Shown one piece after another: positions 42,742 to 50,960 of a stretch of DNA of 64,000 bases. Source of the stretch: Larkinella terrae (GTDB taxonomy: Bacteria > Bacteroidota > Bacteroidia > Cytophagales > Spirosomataceae); assembly GCF_009668025.1 (NCBI RefSeq), contig NZ_WJXZ01000009.1, forward strand, positions 124,001-188,000, in the 5' to 3' direction. The notes beneath the pieces are model-generated. The model ran no database searches, was not told the DNA's origin, and saw only the letters and a program-made list of their open reading frames with translations. Both the position numbers and the translations under genes were made by a program. Within the stretch, counting starts at the first letter, position 1; the number at the start of each line of letters is the position of its first letter.

Positions 42742-45495
42742 TTATTTTGCCCCAAACCGCTTGATTTCGACGGCACGGGTCGAGGCATCGATCGTTAAGT
42801 CAAGCTCGGGATGCTGACCGCTCTGGCTGAGCTTAAATGGTACCGTTTGCACCACGGTCTGGCCCAACCGCGCGTAATCGTGAACCCGGAGCGTGTAATC
42901 ACCCGGCGGCATGTGGAAAACAAAACCACCGTCGGGGAGGGGAGCCGTCGATAAAACCGCCTGATCGTTCCGCAAGACTTCCAGCGTAAACCGGCTGAAT
43001 TCGATAGGTTTATGATCGTAATTTTTAGTCTGGGCGTGCAACTGACCCTTAACGCGGAACGTGCGCTGCAACGGAATCATACGGTTTACTGTTCGACCCA
43101 CCGTGAGCTTTTCCGTGTATTGCACCGGTTCGCCAACCTGGTTGACGCTCACCGCCGAAACCGTGTACGTGCTGGGAGGCAAATTTCGGTAAACGATGGT
43201 TCCTTTCGAATTGGTTAACAGGGAGTTATTGTTAACGCTGACTAGGAGACTGTCCATCCAACGTTCGTTGGAATCCCGGATTCCGTTGGCATTGGCGTCT
43301 TCGAAAAAACTGAGCCGCATTTGTCCGCGACGGTTTAATTTCAACTGGCTGAACTGCTTGGTAACTTCCAGCCGGTATTGACTGTAAGCCAGATCGGCCT
43401 GTTGGCTGTAGGGCGTAGCATTGCCGACGGCGCGCACCCACAAATCCGGTGTAATGTCAAACCGTACCCGCCCTACGGCCAGGCAACGGGTGCCGGTCGA
43501 AAGGGCATCGTAGAGGTAATTCAAGCCAACGGAGCCCATCAGCCGATGATTAAAGAGCGAGAAATCGACCATTGGCGTTACCGAAGCCACCATCGACCGA
43601 TTGGGTTGATCGGTTCGCAAATCGCTCAAATAATACGCCCCTTTTTGCCAATACCCGTATAAATTAAATGCCCCCAGAGTCCAGGAAGACAGTACCCGGT
43701 GGCTCAGGAGTGTCGGGCGGTTTGAAGTGGGCGTCCGGTCGTGAAAGGTGCCGACATCATAACTTACATCAACATGTTGACGGGGGCCATACTGATAGGA
43801 AATAGAGGTCGATATACGGTAGGAGTCAGCGCGTTGGCTGAACGGATTTGTAAAATCGATTTGAGAATACCAGAAAGGACGAAGGCCAACGGTAAAATAC
43901 TTTAATTGCCGCTTCAGACTGATTTCGGCAATGGAGTTGCCAAATATCCGCCGAAAGCGTTCCGATGGCGACGCATACCAGATCTGATCGTAGCGAATGT
44001 GGTTCAACCGGGCCGCCAGCGTCGTTTCTTCCGAGGGCTGCCAGATGAGTTGGCTTTGCAGGAGCGTAGCACCTTTTTGCAATCCGGCGTAATTTGGACT
44101 GCTGACGTAGGATCGAATCAGCCAGTTCAATTCGGTCGAATGATAGGCGTAATTAACTTGCCCGGCCCAGCCCAGGGTGCGCGCCCGATCGGCGGCATGA
44201 CGTGAGAACTCCACGCTTTGCCCTCCAAGAAGTTCAAGCGAATGCCGTTTGGACTGGTGCCACTGCAACGAACCAAAATTCAGGAAACCGGCCCGCATCG
44301 TTGCTGATTGCGTGTAATAACTGCTGCTTACCGACCACAAACTGCCCGGACTGTTCGCAATTGCCTGGTCATACCGGAATGAAACCATATTTCCGGACCA
44401 GGTATTGGCGAGAGGGTTCAGCCAGTTCGGATTGGTGTTGACGGCCCAGAACGTCCACTGGTGATCGGGGCGGATGAGATTTACTTTCAACCCCCGGCCC
44501 AGCAGCGGCATTTCGTGGTAATCGTACATACTGCCCAGCCTGACCAGTGTCCGGTCGTTCTGAATCGAAATATGGGAGTTTTGCAACTGGCGAAAATTGT
44601 CGGAAACGTAATCGAGGTAATGAATCTGGAAATCGATCTGCGACTTGCCCAGCGAATCCCGACCCCAGATTCGGCCTTCGCGCGCCCACTGGTTGTTGCT
44701 TAACTTGGTCACGGCGGCACTTACCCCGTAACCGTCCGTCGAATTAATGTTCTGGCCAGCGTATCGTTTAGTCGCCGTTGCCATCGCCATTCGGTAGACT
44801 ATATTGCCCAGAACCGAGCCCGTTGAATCCCGGACGGTCACGATAAATTCGTACGGCGTGCGCGTCGACCAATAGCGCAGCGGAGGAACCCGCAGCGTTA
44901 CGCTCGTATCCTGGCGGGGGGATAAAGCGACGAGGATCGGAAAACCGCTGCGATCGATTCCGTCGGGAAGCGAAGCAACTTCAATCGCTACTTTTTGGCG
45001 CCGAGAACGGTGATTGACCAGCCGAAGCGGGAGTTGCGCGACCTGATCGCCGGAATAAAGCAGGATAGTTTCGTCGGGCGTATACAGCGACAGACTAGAC
45101 TGGGCGGTTTCTTCCACTTCAACCAGGAAAGAAGTTCGGAGTAGCGGTTGCCCGTTGTCGGAATCGACCCGGATCGTGATTCGGTTTAGCAGCGAATCCG
45201 GCTGGGAATTGATAAATCCCTTCAACGGAATCATCGTTATTTCGCCCGGATTCAACGTCAGATTTTCCGGAATTTTTGATACTAACTCAATGGCAGGTTC
45301 CGATAAAACTGCTACCCGAATCGACTGAATCCGGGTACTGCCATTGGAAATTGTCAGACGATTTGTATAAGTAGTTCCAATTCGTGTTTTGATCGATTCA
45401 CGCCAGATTTCGGCCTTTAAAATCTGCCCGCACGCGGTACTTGCGTACAGGTTATAAAGACTTAAAAAGAATATAATCTGGATCAATTTTTTCAT
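42742..45495 (-). CDS. usher-like outer-membrane protein of a chaperone-usher-like system
   Basis: 917 residues with a signal peptide ending ACGQ (about residue 24). Two Ig-like N-terminal domains are at about 25-230. A long region of about 450 residues (240-690) is rich in alternating aromatic strands typical of an outer-membrane barrel. Two C-terminal beta-sandwich domains follow: one at about 715-800 opening LSFFEDANANGIRDSNERW and containing NLPPSTYTVSAV, the other ending PLPDGGFVFHMPPGDYTLRV. The layout (N-domain, barrel, two C-terminal domains) is that of fimbrial ushers, although I see no clear sequence match. It is divergent from the subunit-chaperone-subunit operon, which supports an assembly or secretion role. 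Confidence 0.6.
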   Translation of the reverse strand: MKKLIQIIFFLSLYNLYASTACGQILKAEIWRESIKTRIGTTYTNRLTISNGSTRIQSIRVAVLSEPAIELVSKIPENLTLNPGEITMIPLKGFINSQPDSLLNRITIRVDSDNGQPLLRTSFLVEVEETAQSSLSLYTPDETILLYSGDQVAQLPLRLVNHRSRRQKVAIEVASLPDGIDRSGFPILVALSPRQDTSVTLRVPPLRYWSTRTPYEFIVTVRDSTGSVLGNIVYRMAMATATKRYAGQNINSTDGYGVSAAVTKLSNNQWAREGRIWGRDSLGKSQIDFQIHYLDYVSDNFRQLQNSHISIQNDRTLVRLGSMYDYHEMPLLGRGLKVNLIRPDHQWTFWAVNTNPNWLNPLANTWSGNMVSFRYDQAIANSPGSLWSVSSSYYTQSATMRAGFLNFGSLQWHQSKRHSLELLGGQSVEFSRHAADRARTLGWAGQVNYAYHSTELNWLIRSYVSSPNYAGLQKGATLLQSQLIWQPSEETTLAARLNHIRYDQIWYASPSERFRRIFGNSIAEISLKRQLKYFTVGLRPFWYSQIDFTNPFSQRADSYRISTSISYQYGPRQHVDVSYDVGTFHDRTPTSNRPTLLSHRVLSSWTLGAFNLYGYWQKGAYYLSDLRTDQPNRSMVASVTPMVDFSLFNHRLMGSVGLNYLYDALSTGTRCLAVGRVRFDITPDLWVRAVGNATPYSQQADLAYSQYRLEVTKQFSQLKLNRRGQMRLSFFEDANANGIRDSNERWMDSLLVSVNNNSLLTNSKGTIVYRNLPPSTYTVSAVSVNQVGEPVQYTEKLTVGRTVNRMIPLQRTFRVKGQLHAQTKNYDHKPIEFSRFTLEVLRNDQAVLSTAPLPDGGFVFHMPPGDYTLRVHDYARLGQTVVQTVPFKLSQSGQHPELDLTIDASTRAVEIKRFGAK

Positions 45496-45720
45496 ACAAA
45501 TGCCACAATACTAACTAATTAGTAACTGGTGGATGGAAAGTGAAGCTTGCAATTTTAAATCCAGAACCGGAAAATGTTAGTTAAAGGAAACTGGAAAAAT
45601 ACTTATACGTAATACCTGAGCAGTTCTACTGAATATTTTTATTTATCAGACATAAATGGTCTGATAATTGTACGGCATATTCCTGATTATATAATCAATA
45701 ATCAGTTAACCGTAACATGT
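45496..45720. promoter_or_regulatory. shared divergent promoter region of the usher-like locus
   Basis: 225 AT-rich bases between the two divergent transcription units. A TAGTATTG box, near the TAnnTTTG consensus, lies about 15 bases before the usher-like start on the minus strand. Assignment is tentative. Confidence 0.35.
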
Positions 45721-46251
45721 ATGAAAACAATTTTCAAAAACCTCCTCACAATTGGGGTACTGGCCATGATTGTGTCAGTATTCAGTGCATCATCCGCCCG
45801 CGCACAGGGCAGCAGCGTCAATGTGACGTTGAACGTAACTCTAGTCGACGTATTGGCAATGACGGTCAACGACAACACGACCACCCTGACTTTTGCCACG
45901 GCCGATGATTACAAAAATGGATTAAACGTTTCGAAGGCGAATCAATTGACCATTACCAGCAATAAACCGTATGATCTGAAAGTAAAATCCGGAACGGACC
46001 TGGTGAATGCTTCTACGTCGGCCAGCATCCCGGTCAGTAACGTAACGGTGCAGGTCGAAAATGCTTCCGGAATGGGAACCACGCCGGCCCTGGCACTGTC
46101 GAGCAGCGACCAGATTATTGCCAATAATGCGCCGGCAGCGATTCTGAAAAGCGTCGGGATGAAGTATTCGACGACTGCCGGAAATACCGCTTTTCTTTCG
46201 GCGGGAGGGACTTACAGCGCAACTTTGCTTTACTCGATTGCGGCCCATTAA
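45721..46251 (+). CDS. small secreted beta-sandwich protein, putative fibre subunit
   Basis: 176 residues with a signal peptide ending SSARAQ (about residue 29). The mature part lacks Cys, is rich in Thr/Ser/Val/Asn, and ends in GGTYSATLLYSIAAH. It aligns through its length with the third gene of the operon: shared features are a YxNG segment, the IPVSNVTVQ / IPVSSIGVQ block, and the GGTY-TxxL-SY ending. Paralogous, Cys-free, Thr-rich sandwiches beside a chaperone-like gene suggest pilus or surface-fibre subunits. The C-terminal strand could be the donor/acceptor strand. The start is followed by the chaperone gene after 6 bases. Confidence 0.65.
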   Translation: MKTIFKNLLTIGVLAMIVSVFSASSARAQGSSVNVTLNVTLVDVLAMTVNDNTTTLTFATADDYKNGLNVSKANQLTITSNKPYDLKVKSGTDLVNASTSASIPVSNVTVQVENASGMGTTPALALSSSDQIIANNAPAAILKSVGMKYSTTAGNTAFLSAGGTYSATLLYSIAAH

Positions 46252-46257
46252 TCCAGC

Positions 46258-47097
46258 ATGAACAGGCACATCCTTTACCGAATGAGTTGGGGAAGCAGGT
46301 GGGCCACCGGACTTTTCCTGTGTCTGATGTGGATGGCTTCACCATCTACTCAGGCGCAGGTGGGTTTTCAGGTTTCACCGGCTAAACTTTATTTTCAGCA
46401 AAAAGGGAATGCGGTTCAAACCGCCCGCATGCACCTGACCAACCCAACCAACACGCGTCTGGAATTACAGGCAACCTGCGCCGACTGGCGTCGCGATTCG
46501 ACAGGTTCCAAAGTATACTACGCGCCGGGAACGTTGCCGGGTTCGTGTTGCGCCCTGCTGAAAATTACCCCAAGTGTGATTGAACTGGAACCGGGAGAGG
46601 AAAAAGACGTCCTGGTTTCGATTTCGGCCGAACCTAAACCGGCATACGGCAAAATCCGCAATGCGATGATTTTCCTCACGCAGTCGAACGAACAGGAACT
46701 GGCGCGGGCCAAAAGCAGCGCCCCCCAGTTGTTGATCAAAATGCAGATTGGGGTACACGTCTATTTAACTCCTGAAGGAAATTCGACGCCGGACATTGAC
46801 ATTACCAGCATGGACGTCAGTAAACCCGCGCAACAGTATCAGGTAAAAGTGCAGGTTCAAAACAAAGGAGAAGCCCTGGTGGAAAGCCAGTTACGGATGG
46901 AATACCTGAATCTGGAAACGATGGAGGAAGTCAAGGCTGAACCGATTGCCGTCAATACGATGCCCCAGGATAAATTCAAAGTGGTGGCCGAAGTGCCCCG
47001 GAATTTGTCGGCCGGAAAATACCTCATTGTGGCGGTTTTGGACAGCGGACCCAGCCAGGCGCTGAAAGTGGCTGAACTGGAAACGGTTTTAAAATGA
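46258..47097 (+). CDS. PapD-like periplasmic chaperone
   Basis: 279 residues with a signal peptide ending STQAQ (about residue 33). Two Ig-like domains follow. The first has VGFQVSPAKLYFQQKGNAVQ, then RMHLTNPTNTRLELQATCAD and SVIELEPGEEKDVLVSIS, the usual beginning, second strand and edge-strand region of fimbrial chaperones. A surface-exposed CC pair (GSCCALL) is odd. The second domain is at about 175-279. Such chaperones hold subunits by donor-strand complementation. It lies between the two paralogous subunit genes with 6-base and 4-base junctions, so the three are one operon. Confidence 0.68.
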   Translation: MNRHILYRMSWGSRWATGLFLCLMWMASPSTQAQVGFQVSPAKLYFQQKGNAVQTARMHLTNPTNTRLELQATCADWRRDSTGSKVYYAPGTLPGSCCALLKITPSVIELEPGEEKDVLVSISAEPKPAYGKIRNAMIFLTQSNEQELARAKSSAPQLLIKMQIGVHVYLTPEGNSTPDIDITSMDVSKPAQQYQVKVQVQNKGEALVESQLRMEYLNLETMEEVKAEPIAVNTMPQDKFKVVAEVPRNLSAGKYLIVAVLDSGPSQALKVAELETVLK

Positions 47098-47585
47098 AAG
47101 CGATTGGCGGCCTTTTTCTGTTTGTCAGTCTGTTGATCAGCAGCGGCAAATTACTGGCCGAAACCGGTCCCACGGGCAAGCCAACAACGGCTCCGGCCTT
47201 TCTGGGTCTTACATTGCTGGGAAATCCGTCCCTGAGTTTCAGCACGGTCAGTCATTACCAGAACGGCGTTTCGGTGGATCACGCTACCGTGAACCTCTCT
47301 GTTGCGCTGGGAGTAGCCTGGTCGCTTCAGATTCGCGCGCTGGATGATTTGCGATACCAGTCCAATTCCATTCCGGTTTCGTCGATTGGCGTGCAGTCGA
47401 TCAACCTGGCGACCCGGCCTGAAATTTTTCTGAGTACCACCAACCAAACCCTGTCAACGGGTTTGGCGGCCGCCCTGTTTAGTCGGGATGTGACCATCCG
47501 GTACCGCGCGGTGGGCGGGACGCCCTTCCTGAAGCCCGGCGGAACTTACACCACGACACTGGTCATCTCGTATACCGCGCTGTAA
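47094..47585 (+). CDS. small secreted beta-sandwich protein, second putative subunit
   Basis: 163 residues with a signal peptide ending KLLAE (about residue 23). It overlaps the chaperone gene by four bases (ATGA). It is a paralogue of the protein encoded at 45721: HYQNGVSVDHATVNLSV matches DYKNGLNVSKANQLTIT, and the ending GGTYTTTLVISYTAL matches GGTYSATLLYSIAAH. The more divergent N-terminus (TGPTGKPTTAPAF) suggests a different position, such as tip or minor subunit. The role is inferred from the locus. Confidence 0.62.
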   Translation: MKAIGGLFLFVSLLISSGKLLAETGPTGKPTTAPAFLGLTLLGNPSLSFSTVSHYQNGVSVDHATVNLSVALGVAWSLQIRALDDLRYQSNSIPVSSIGVQSINLATRPEIFLSTTNQTLSTGLAAALFSRDVTIRYRAVGGTPFLKPGGTYTTTLVISYTAL

Positions 47586-47600
47586 GTTTTTCTAAAACGA

Positions 47601-47633
47601 AAAAGCCGCTAAATCAATGATTTAGCGGCTTTT
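47601..47633 (+). terminator. terminator of the subunit-chaperone operon
   Basis: A 13-bp perfect stem, AAAAGCCGCTAAA/TTTAGCGGCTTTT, with a 7-base loop. It is also positioned to stop the convergent tRNA-Leu transcript. Confidence 0.9.
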
Positions 47634-47639
47634 AGTTCG

Positions 47640-47721
47640 TGTCCACGGAGGGATTCGAACCCTCACACCTTGCGGAACCACCCCCTCAAGATGGCGTGTC
47701 TACCAATTTCACCACATGGAC
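47640..47721 (-). tRNA. tRNA-Leu (anticodon GAG)
   Basis: 82 bases, class II tRNA. Acceptor GTCCATG pairs with CGTGGAC and the discriminator is A; CCA is not encoded. The anticodon loop TTGAGGG sits in stem CCATC/GGTGG. A long variable arm (TTCCGCAAGG) and the T-loop GGTTCGAATCC are present. It decodes CUC and CUU. Confidence 0.93.
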
Positions 47722-47831
47722 AGGTAAACTTCTTATTTTGTGGATGCAAAAGTAGAGATTGACTCTTAAAAAATCAAGCCCGGCTACGAATATCCCGGTT
47801 TTTTGTCTTTAACTCTTGTCCCTTCACTTCT

Positions 47832-48542
47832 TTACTCTCGTGTAAAATCTAAATCCTGCTCTTCCAGCAGCACCACCAATGCGTCGATGGCCGCCTTGAT
47901 GTTGTTCCGGACGTCCAGAATCGAAGCTTCCATCATGTAACAGGGCGCCGTAATAATTTTATTTTCCCGATCAATGGAAATTTCCCGGACGGTTTTCATT
48001 TCAGCATGGTGGCCCAGCGAATTGATTCCGGCGGCAATCCCGCTGATTTCGTACGGACTTTCTTCCAGATCAGAACCCACCGTGAGGGTGGCGGAAATAC
48101 CGCTACCTTCCAGCGCTTTGGCAATGGTGGTGGGGCTCATGCACAGTCCGACAATCGGCTTTTTCAAGGCAACCAGGTCGCGAATAAATTGTCTGACGGG
48201 CTCCAAAATTGCTCCGTTCGGACCTTCGAAGGCCCATTTGGTGATATTCTTGGCTGTACCAAAACCGCCCGGCATCACCAGCGCATCCAGTTCGTCGGCG
48301 GTCAGCGTCGCCAGGTTACGGATTTTACCCCGCGCAATGCGGGCCGATTCGACCAGGACGTTGCGGGTTTCGGGCATTTCTTCGCCGGTCAGGTGGTTGA
48401 CTGCGTGGTATTGATTCACATCCGGGGCAATACAGATCGTCTCGGCACCCACTTCCGCCAGGGCCAGCAACGTCAGAACGGCTTCGTGAATTTCGGTTCC
48501 GTCGTAGACGCCGTTTCCGTGTAATAAGACTCCGATTTTCAT
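47832..48542 (-). CDS. elbB: isoprenoid biosynthesis glyoxalase ElbB
   Basis: 236 residues of the DJ-1/PfpI superfamily. The N-terminus VGLLHGNG-like KIGVLLHGNGVYDGTEIHEA, MPGGFGTAKNITKWAFEGP, and PIVGLCMSPTTIAKAL (nucleophile Cys in the elbow) match ElbB, which has glyoxalase activity and was linked to isoprenoid metabolism in E. coli. HHAEMKTVREISID and CYMMEASILDVRNN follow. It is divergent from the DUF3127 gene, with tRNA-Leu downstream. Cytoplasmic. Confidence 0.93.
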   Translation of the reverse strand: MKIGVLLHGNGVYDGTEIHEAVLTLLALAEVGAETICIAPDVNQYHAVNHLTGEEMPETRNVLVESARIARGKIRNLATLTADELDALVMPGGFGTAKNITKWAFEGPNGAILEPVRQFIRDLVALKKPIVGLCMSPTTIAKALEGSGISATLTVGSDLEESPYEISGIAAGINSLGHHAEMKTVREISIDRENKIITAPCYMMEASILDVRNNIKAAIDALVVLLEEQDLDFTRE

Positions 48543-48679
48543 ACGTCAGAGGATCAATCAGGTGGTTTTTTCGGGGAAATTAAGCCAAAAAGTTGTAACT
48601 TCAACCTTTCGTTTTAACCTTCGTTCAACGGAAAGGTTTTCGCATTTGAAGCAATCAAACTGAAAATTAACACACACAT

Positions 48680-49063
48680 ATGGCAATGGAAATAACCGGT
48701 AAACTGGTCAAAGTTTTACCCGAACAAACCGGCCAGGGACGCAACGGAACCTGGACGAAACAACAATTTGTGATTGAAACCATCGACCAGTTTCCCAAAC
48801 AAGTATGCCTGATGGCCTGGGGCGACAAAGCCGCAGATCTGGCCCAATATGTGCCGGGCGATACGGTAAAATGCGCAATTAGCATTGAATCAAGGGAATA
48901 CAACGATCGCTGGTACACCGATGTGCGGGCCTGGCGTATTGAATCGGCCGACGGAGCCGAGCCGCAACCGGCGGCCGCGCCCGCTCCCCGGCGTTCGGAA
49001 CCGCGCGCAACGGACCGGCCACTTACCACTTTTGAAGAGGAAGACAACGGGCTGCCGTTTTAA
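48680..49063 (+). CDS. DUF3127 protein with an SSB-like acidic C-terminal tail
   Basis: 127 residues. Residues 1-90 form an OB-fold-like DUF3127 domain: MEITGKLVKVLPEQTGQGRN, KQQFVIETIDQFPKQVCLM, SIESREYNDRWYTDVRAWRI. Ala/Pro/Arg-rich residues 92-118 act as a flexible linker. The last nine residues, EEEDNGLPF, closely copy the acidic LPF/IPF tail of single-stranded DNA-binding proteins that recruits repair factors. This suggests a nucleic-acid-binding role, but DUF3127 has no function that I know of. It has its own short upstream region after elbB's start. Confidence 0.85.
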   Translation: MAMEITGKLVKVLPEQTGQGRNGTWTKQQFVIETIDQFPKQVCLMAWGDKAADLAQYVPGDTVKCAISIESREYNDRWYTDVRAWRIESADGAEPQPAAAPAPRRSEPRATDRPLTTFEEEDNGLPF

Positions 49064-49072
49064 TCGTTACAT

Positions 49073-49119
49073 CCCGGTTGTAGGCGGTTTCGACACGCGA
49101 CAATCCACCTACAACCGGG
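49073..49119. repeat. 15-base-arm hairpin between convergent genes
   Basis: CCCGGTTGTAGGCGG (49073-49087) pairs with CCACCTACAACCGGG (49105-49119), with one G-T pair, around a 17-base loop. It overlaps the DUF4136 stop codon. No U-tract. Confidence 0.7.
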
Positions 49120-49651
49120 CAAATAATTTCTCCATACTTTCGTCAATCTGCTTCTGAAGTTTCTCCGGTTTTTTCGGAATAATGCCCTCCACAATTCCCC
49201 GCCAGACCATTTCATTCCGCTTCGGATCGACCAGGTGTATATCAATCGTTCCCTGCCGGTATTTGCCCACTTCCACTTCCCGCGTCCGCCAGGTGTAGCG
49301 CCGTTGGCCGATGTAGTTCGGCGGATCGCTGCGGATGTCCGTTTGCCGGGTTTGCGTCTTTTCGTCGACGGCAATCCCAATGTTCAGCATGAGGTCCGGT
49401 TGAGCATCGACCCGGCGCAATCCCCGGCGATTCATCTGTTGTTCGATGGCGGTTTTTAACGCATCCACCTGCGACCGGTAAAAACCGCTTTGGGGAATGT
49501 CGCCCGTCGATTCTATATCAGCGAAGGCAAACGTCCGGTAATTGGTCAGCGCAAAGTTGTCGGCGGGTTCGGTTTTCACGACGCGAACCGAGCTACATGA
49601 CGCGATACTAATCAGAAAGCATATAAAAATGAATTGAAGGATACTTTTCAT
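49109..49651 (-). CDS. DUF4136 lipoprotein
   Basis: 180 residues from the ATG at 49651; longer upstream starts read through the tRNA-proximal spacer. A lipobox, ISIASC (Cys 19), marks it as a lipoprotein. The mature part fits DUF4136: NFALTNYRTFAFADIE, DALKTAIEQQMNRRGLRRVD, QPDLMLNIGIAVDEKTQTR, GTIDIHLVDPKRNEMVWRG. These proteins are attached to the periplasmic side of a membrane; function is unknown. It is convergent with the DUF3127 gene. Two tRNA-Lys genes lie upstream. Confidence 0.88.
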   Translation of the reverse strand: MKSILQFIFICFLISIASCSSVRVVKTEPADNFALTNYRTFAFADIESTGDIPQSGFYRSQVDALKTAIEQQMNRRGLRRVDAQPDLMLNIGIAVDEKTQTRQTDIRSDPPNYIGQRRYTWRTREVEVGKYRQGTIDIHLVDPKRNEMVWRGIVEGIIPKKPEKLQKQIDESMEKLFARL

Positions 49652-49806
49652 GGGCGTGGCAGTTGGTAACCAAAAGAGTAAACGGAACTGCCCGTAAAAA
49701 GTTGGCCACGGCGCGGTTTGGTGAGGGACCAATAAAAATCCCGCCCCTGGGAAAGGATGCGGGTTTGAAAACCGTTGTCAGTTAGAAATACTGACCTGAA
49801 TTTTGG

Positions 49807-49879
49807 TGATCCGGCTGGGATTCGAACCCAGGACCCATACATTAAAAGTGTATTGCTCTACCAGCTGAGCTACCAGATC
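49807..49879 (-). tRNA. tRNA-Lys (anticodon TTT), copy 1
   Basis: 73 bases. Acceptor GATCTGG/CCGGATC and discriminator A. D-arm AGCTCAGCTGGTAGAGC, anticodon loop CTTTTAA, T-loop GGTTCGAATCC. CCA is not encoded. Identical to the copy at 49964. Confidence 0.95.
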
Positions 49880-49963
49880 GATTAGCAATTATCAGTGAAT
49901 CAGGCTTGATTGAAATCGTGGCGACTGAAGACTTGGCACTGAAAATCGTGGACTTATTTTTGG

Positions 49964-50036
49964 TGATCCGGCTGGGATTCGAACCCAGGACCCATACATT
50001 AAAAGTGTATTGCTCTACCAGCTGAGCTACCAGATC
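49964..50036 (-). tRNA. tRNA-Lys (anticodon TTT), copy 2
   Basis: 73 bases identical to the copy at 49807, on the same strand, 84 bases apart. The pair is a tandem duplication, presumably co-transcribed. Confidence 0.95.
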
Positions 50037-50153
50037 GGGAAAAGGAGAAGACGAAAAGAAATGATAAATACCATAACCTTTCTACTTTTGCCTTTTGTAA
50101 TTTTAGGTCGCTTCCCAAAATTGCGATGCAAAAGTACCTTTTTTGACGTGAAA

Positions 50154-50888
50154 ATGCAAGGTCACCCTTTGAAATTGCTCTATTTTTTTTCGTTGACCCT
50201 TTTTTTGAGGTCGTTCGGTGTCGAGGCCAAGTCGGCTTACCTGTCTATCTATCAGGCTGATTCTCTGTTTGCTGCCGGGAGTTATCCGGCGGCTACGGAA
50301 GCCTTTGAATACCACATTCAGCATGGCTACAAACCGACTGATCCCATGCTGCTGAAGCTGGCATTCATGTATGAAAAGCAGGGCGACGTGGCTAAAATGT
50401 TATATTACCTGCAGGTTTATTTCGACCGTCGGCCCGACGAAATCGTGCTGAAAAAGATGCACGACATCGCCATTCAGAATAATTTGCGCGGGTATGAAAC
50501 CGACGATCTCAATTATTTTTACCTGTTCTACAAGCAATATGGCCTGTACATTACGCTGGCACTGGTGCTGCTGGGAACGTATGCCTTCGGAATTTTCTGG
50601 CTTAAATTTCGTAACCGCGAACCCTCTCGGCAGCGGCACAAATTGACTGTTTTGGCCTACCTGACGGGTTTATTACTGCTGGTTAACTTGCCCGAACGCT
50701 ACCAGTCGGGCATTGTCAACCGCGACCGGGTGCTGCTCCGGCGCGATCCTTCGTCCGCAGCGCCGGTGGTCGATGTCATTAGCCGGGGTCACAAAGTCAA
50801 CATTCTGGGCAGCCAGGACATCTGGCTCCATGTCTTCTGGAACGACGGCCTGTATTATGTCCGCAAAGACAATGTGTGGCTGATCTAA
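50154..50888 (+). CDS. TPR and SH3-like (BatE-like) membrane protein
   Basis: 244 residues from the ATG at 50154; earlier in-frame starts run into the tRNA-Lys gene and are rejected. A signal peptide (LLYFFSLTLFLRSFGVEAKS) is followed by tetratricopeptide-like helices (about 25-120), a membrane span near 130-150 (YGLYITLALVLLGTYAFGIF), a second near 165-185, and a C-terminal SH3-like domain (RDRVLLRRDPSSAAPVVDVI ... VNILGSQDIWLHVFW). The TPR+SH3 plan resembles BatE of the Bacteroidota Bat operon, but the other Bat genes are absent, so the role is open. Confidence 0.8.
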   Translation: MQGHPLKLLYFFSLTLFLRSFGVEAKSAYLSIYQADSLFAAGSYPAATEAFEYHIQHGYKPTDPMLLKLAFMYEKQGDVAKMLYYLQVYFDRRPDEIVLKKMHDIAIQNNLRGYETDDLNYFYLFYKQYGLYITLALVLLGTYAFGIFWLKFRNREPSRQRHKLTVLAYLTGLLLLVNLPERYQSGIVNRDRVLLRRDPSSAAPVVDVISRGHKVNILGSQDIWLHVFWNDGLYYVRKDNVWLI

Positions 50889-50960
50889 GCTGAGCAAAGG
50901 GGGAAGGGCAAAGGCAAAGGATAAAATCGAGCATTTTCCCACCGCCCTCTTCCAATACCC

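Noticed and set aside
49807-50036. A possible transposon or integration site formed by two identical tRNA-Lys genes
   Set aside because: No integrase or direct-repeat flank is visible; simple tandem tRNA duplication explains it.
50010-50153. An extended N-terminus for the TPR-SH3 protein
   Set aside because: It reads through part of the tRNA-Lys gene; the ATG at 50154 is followed by a clean signal peptide.
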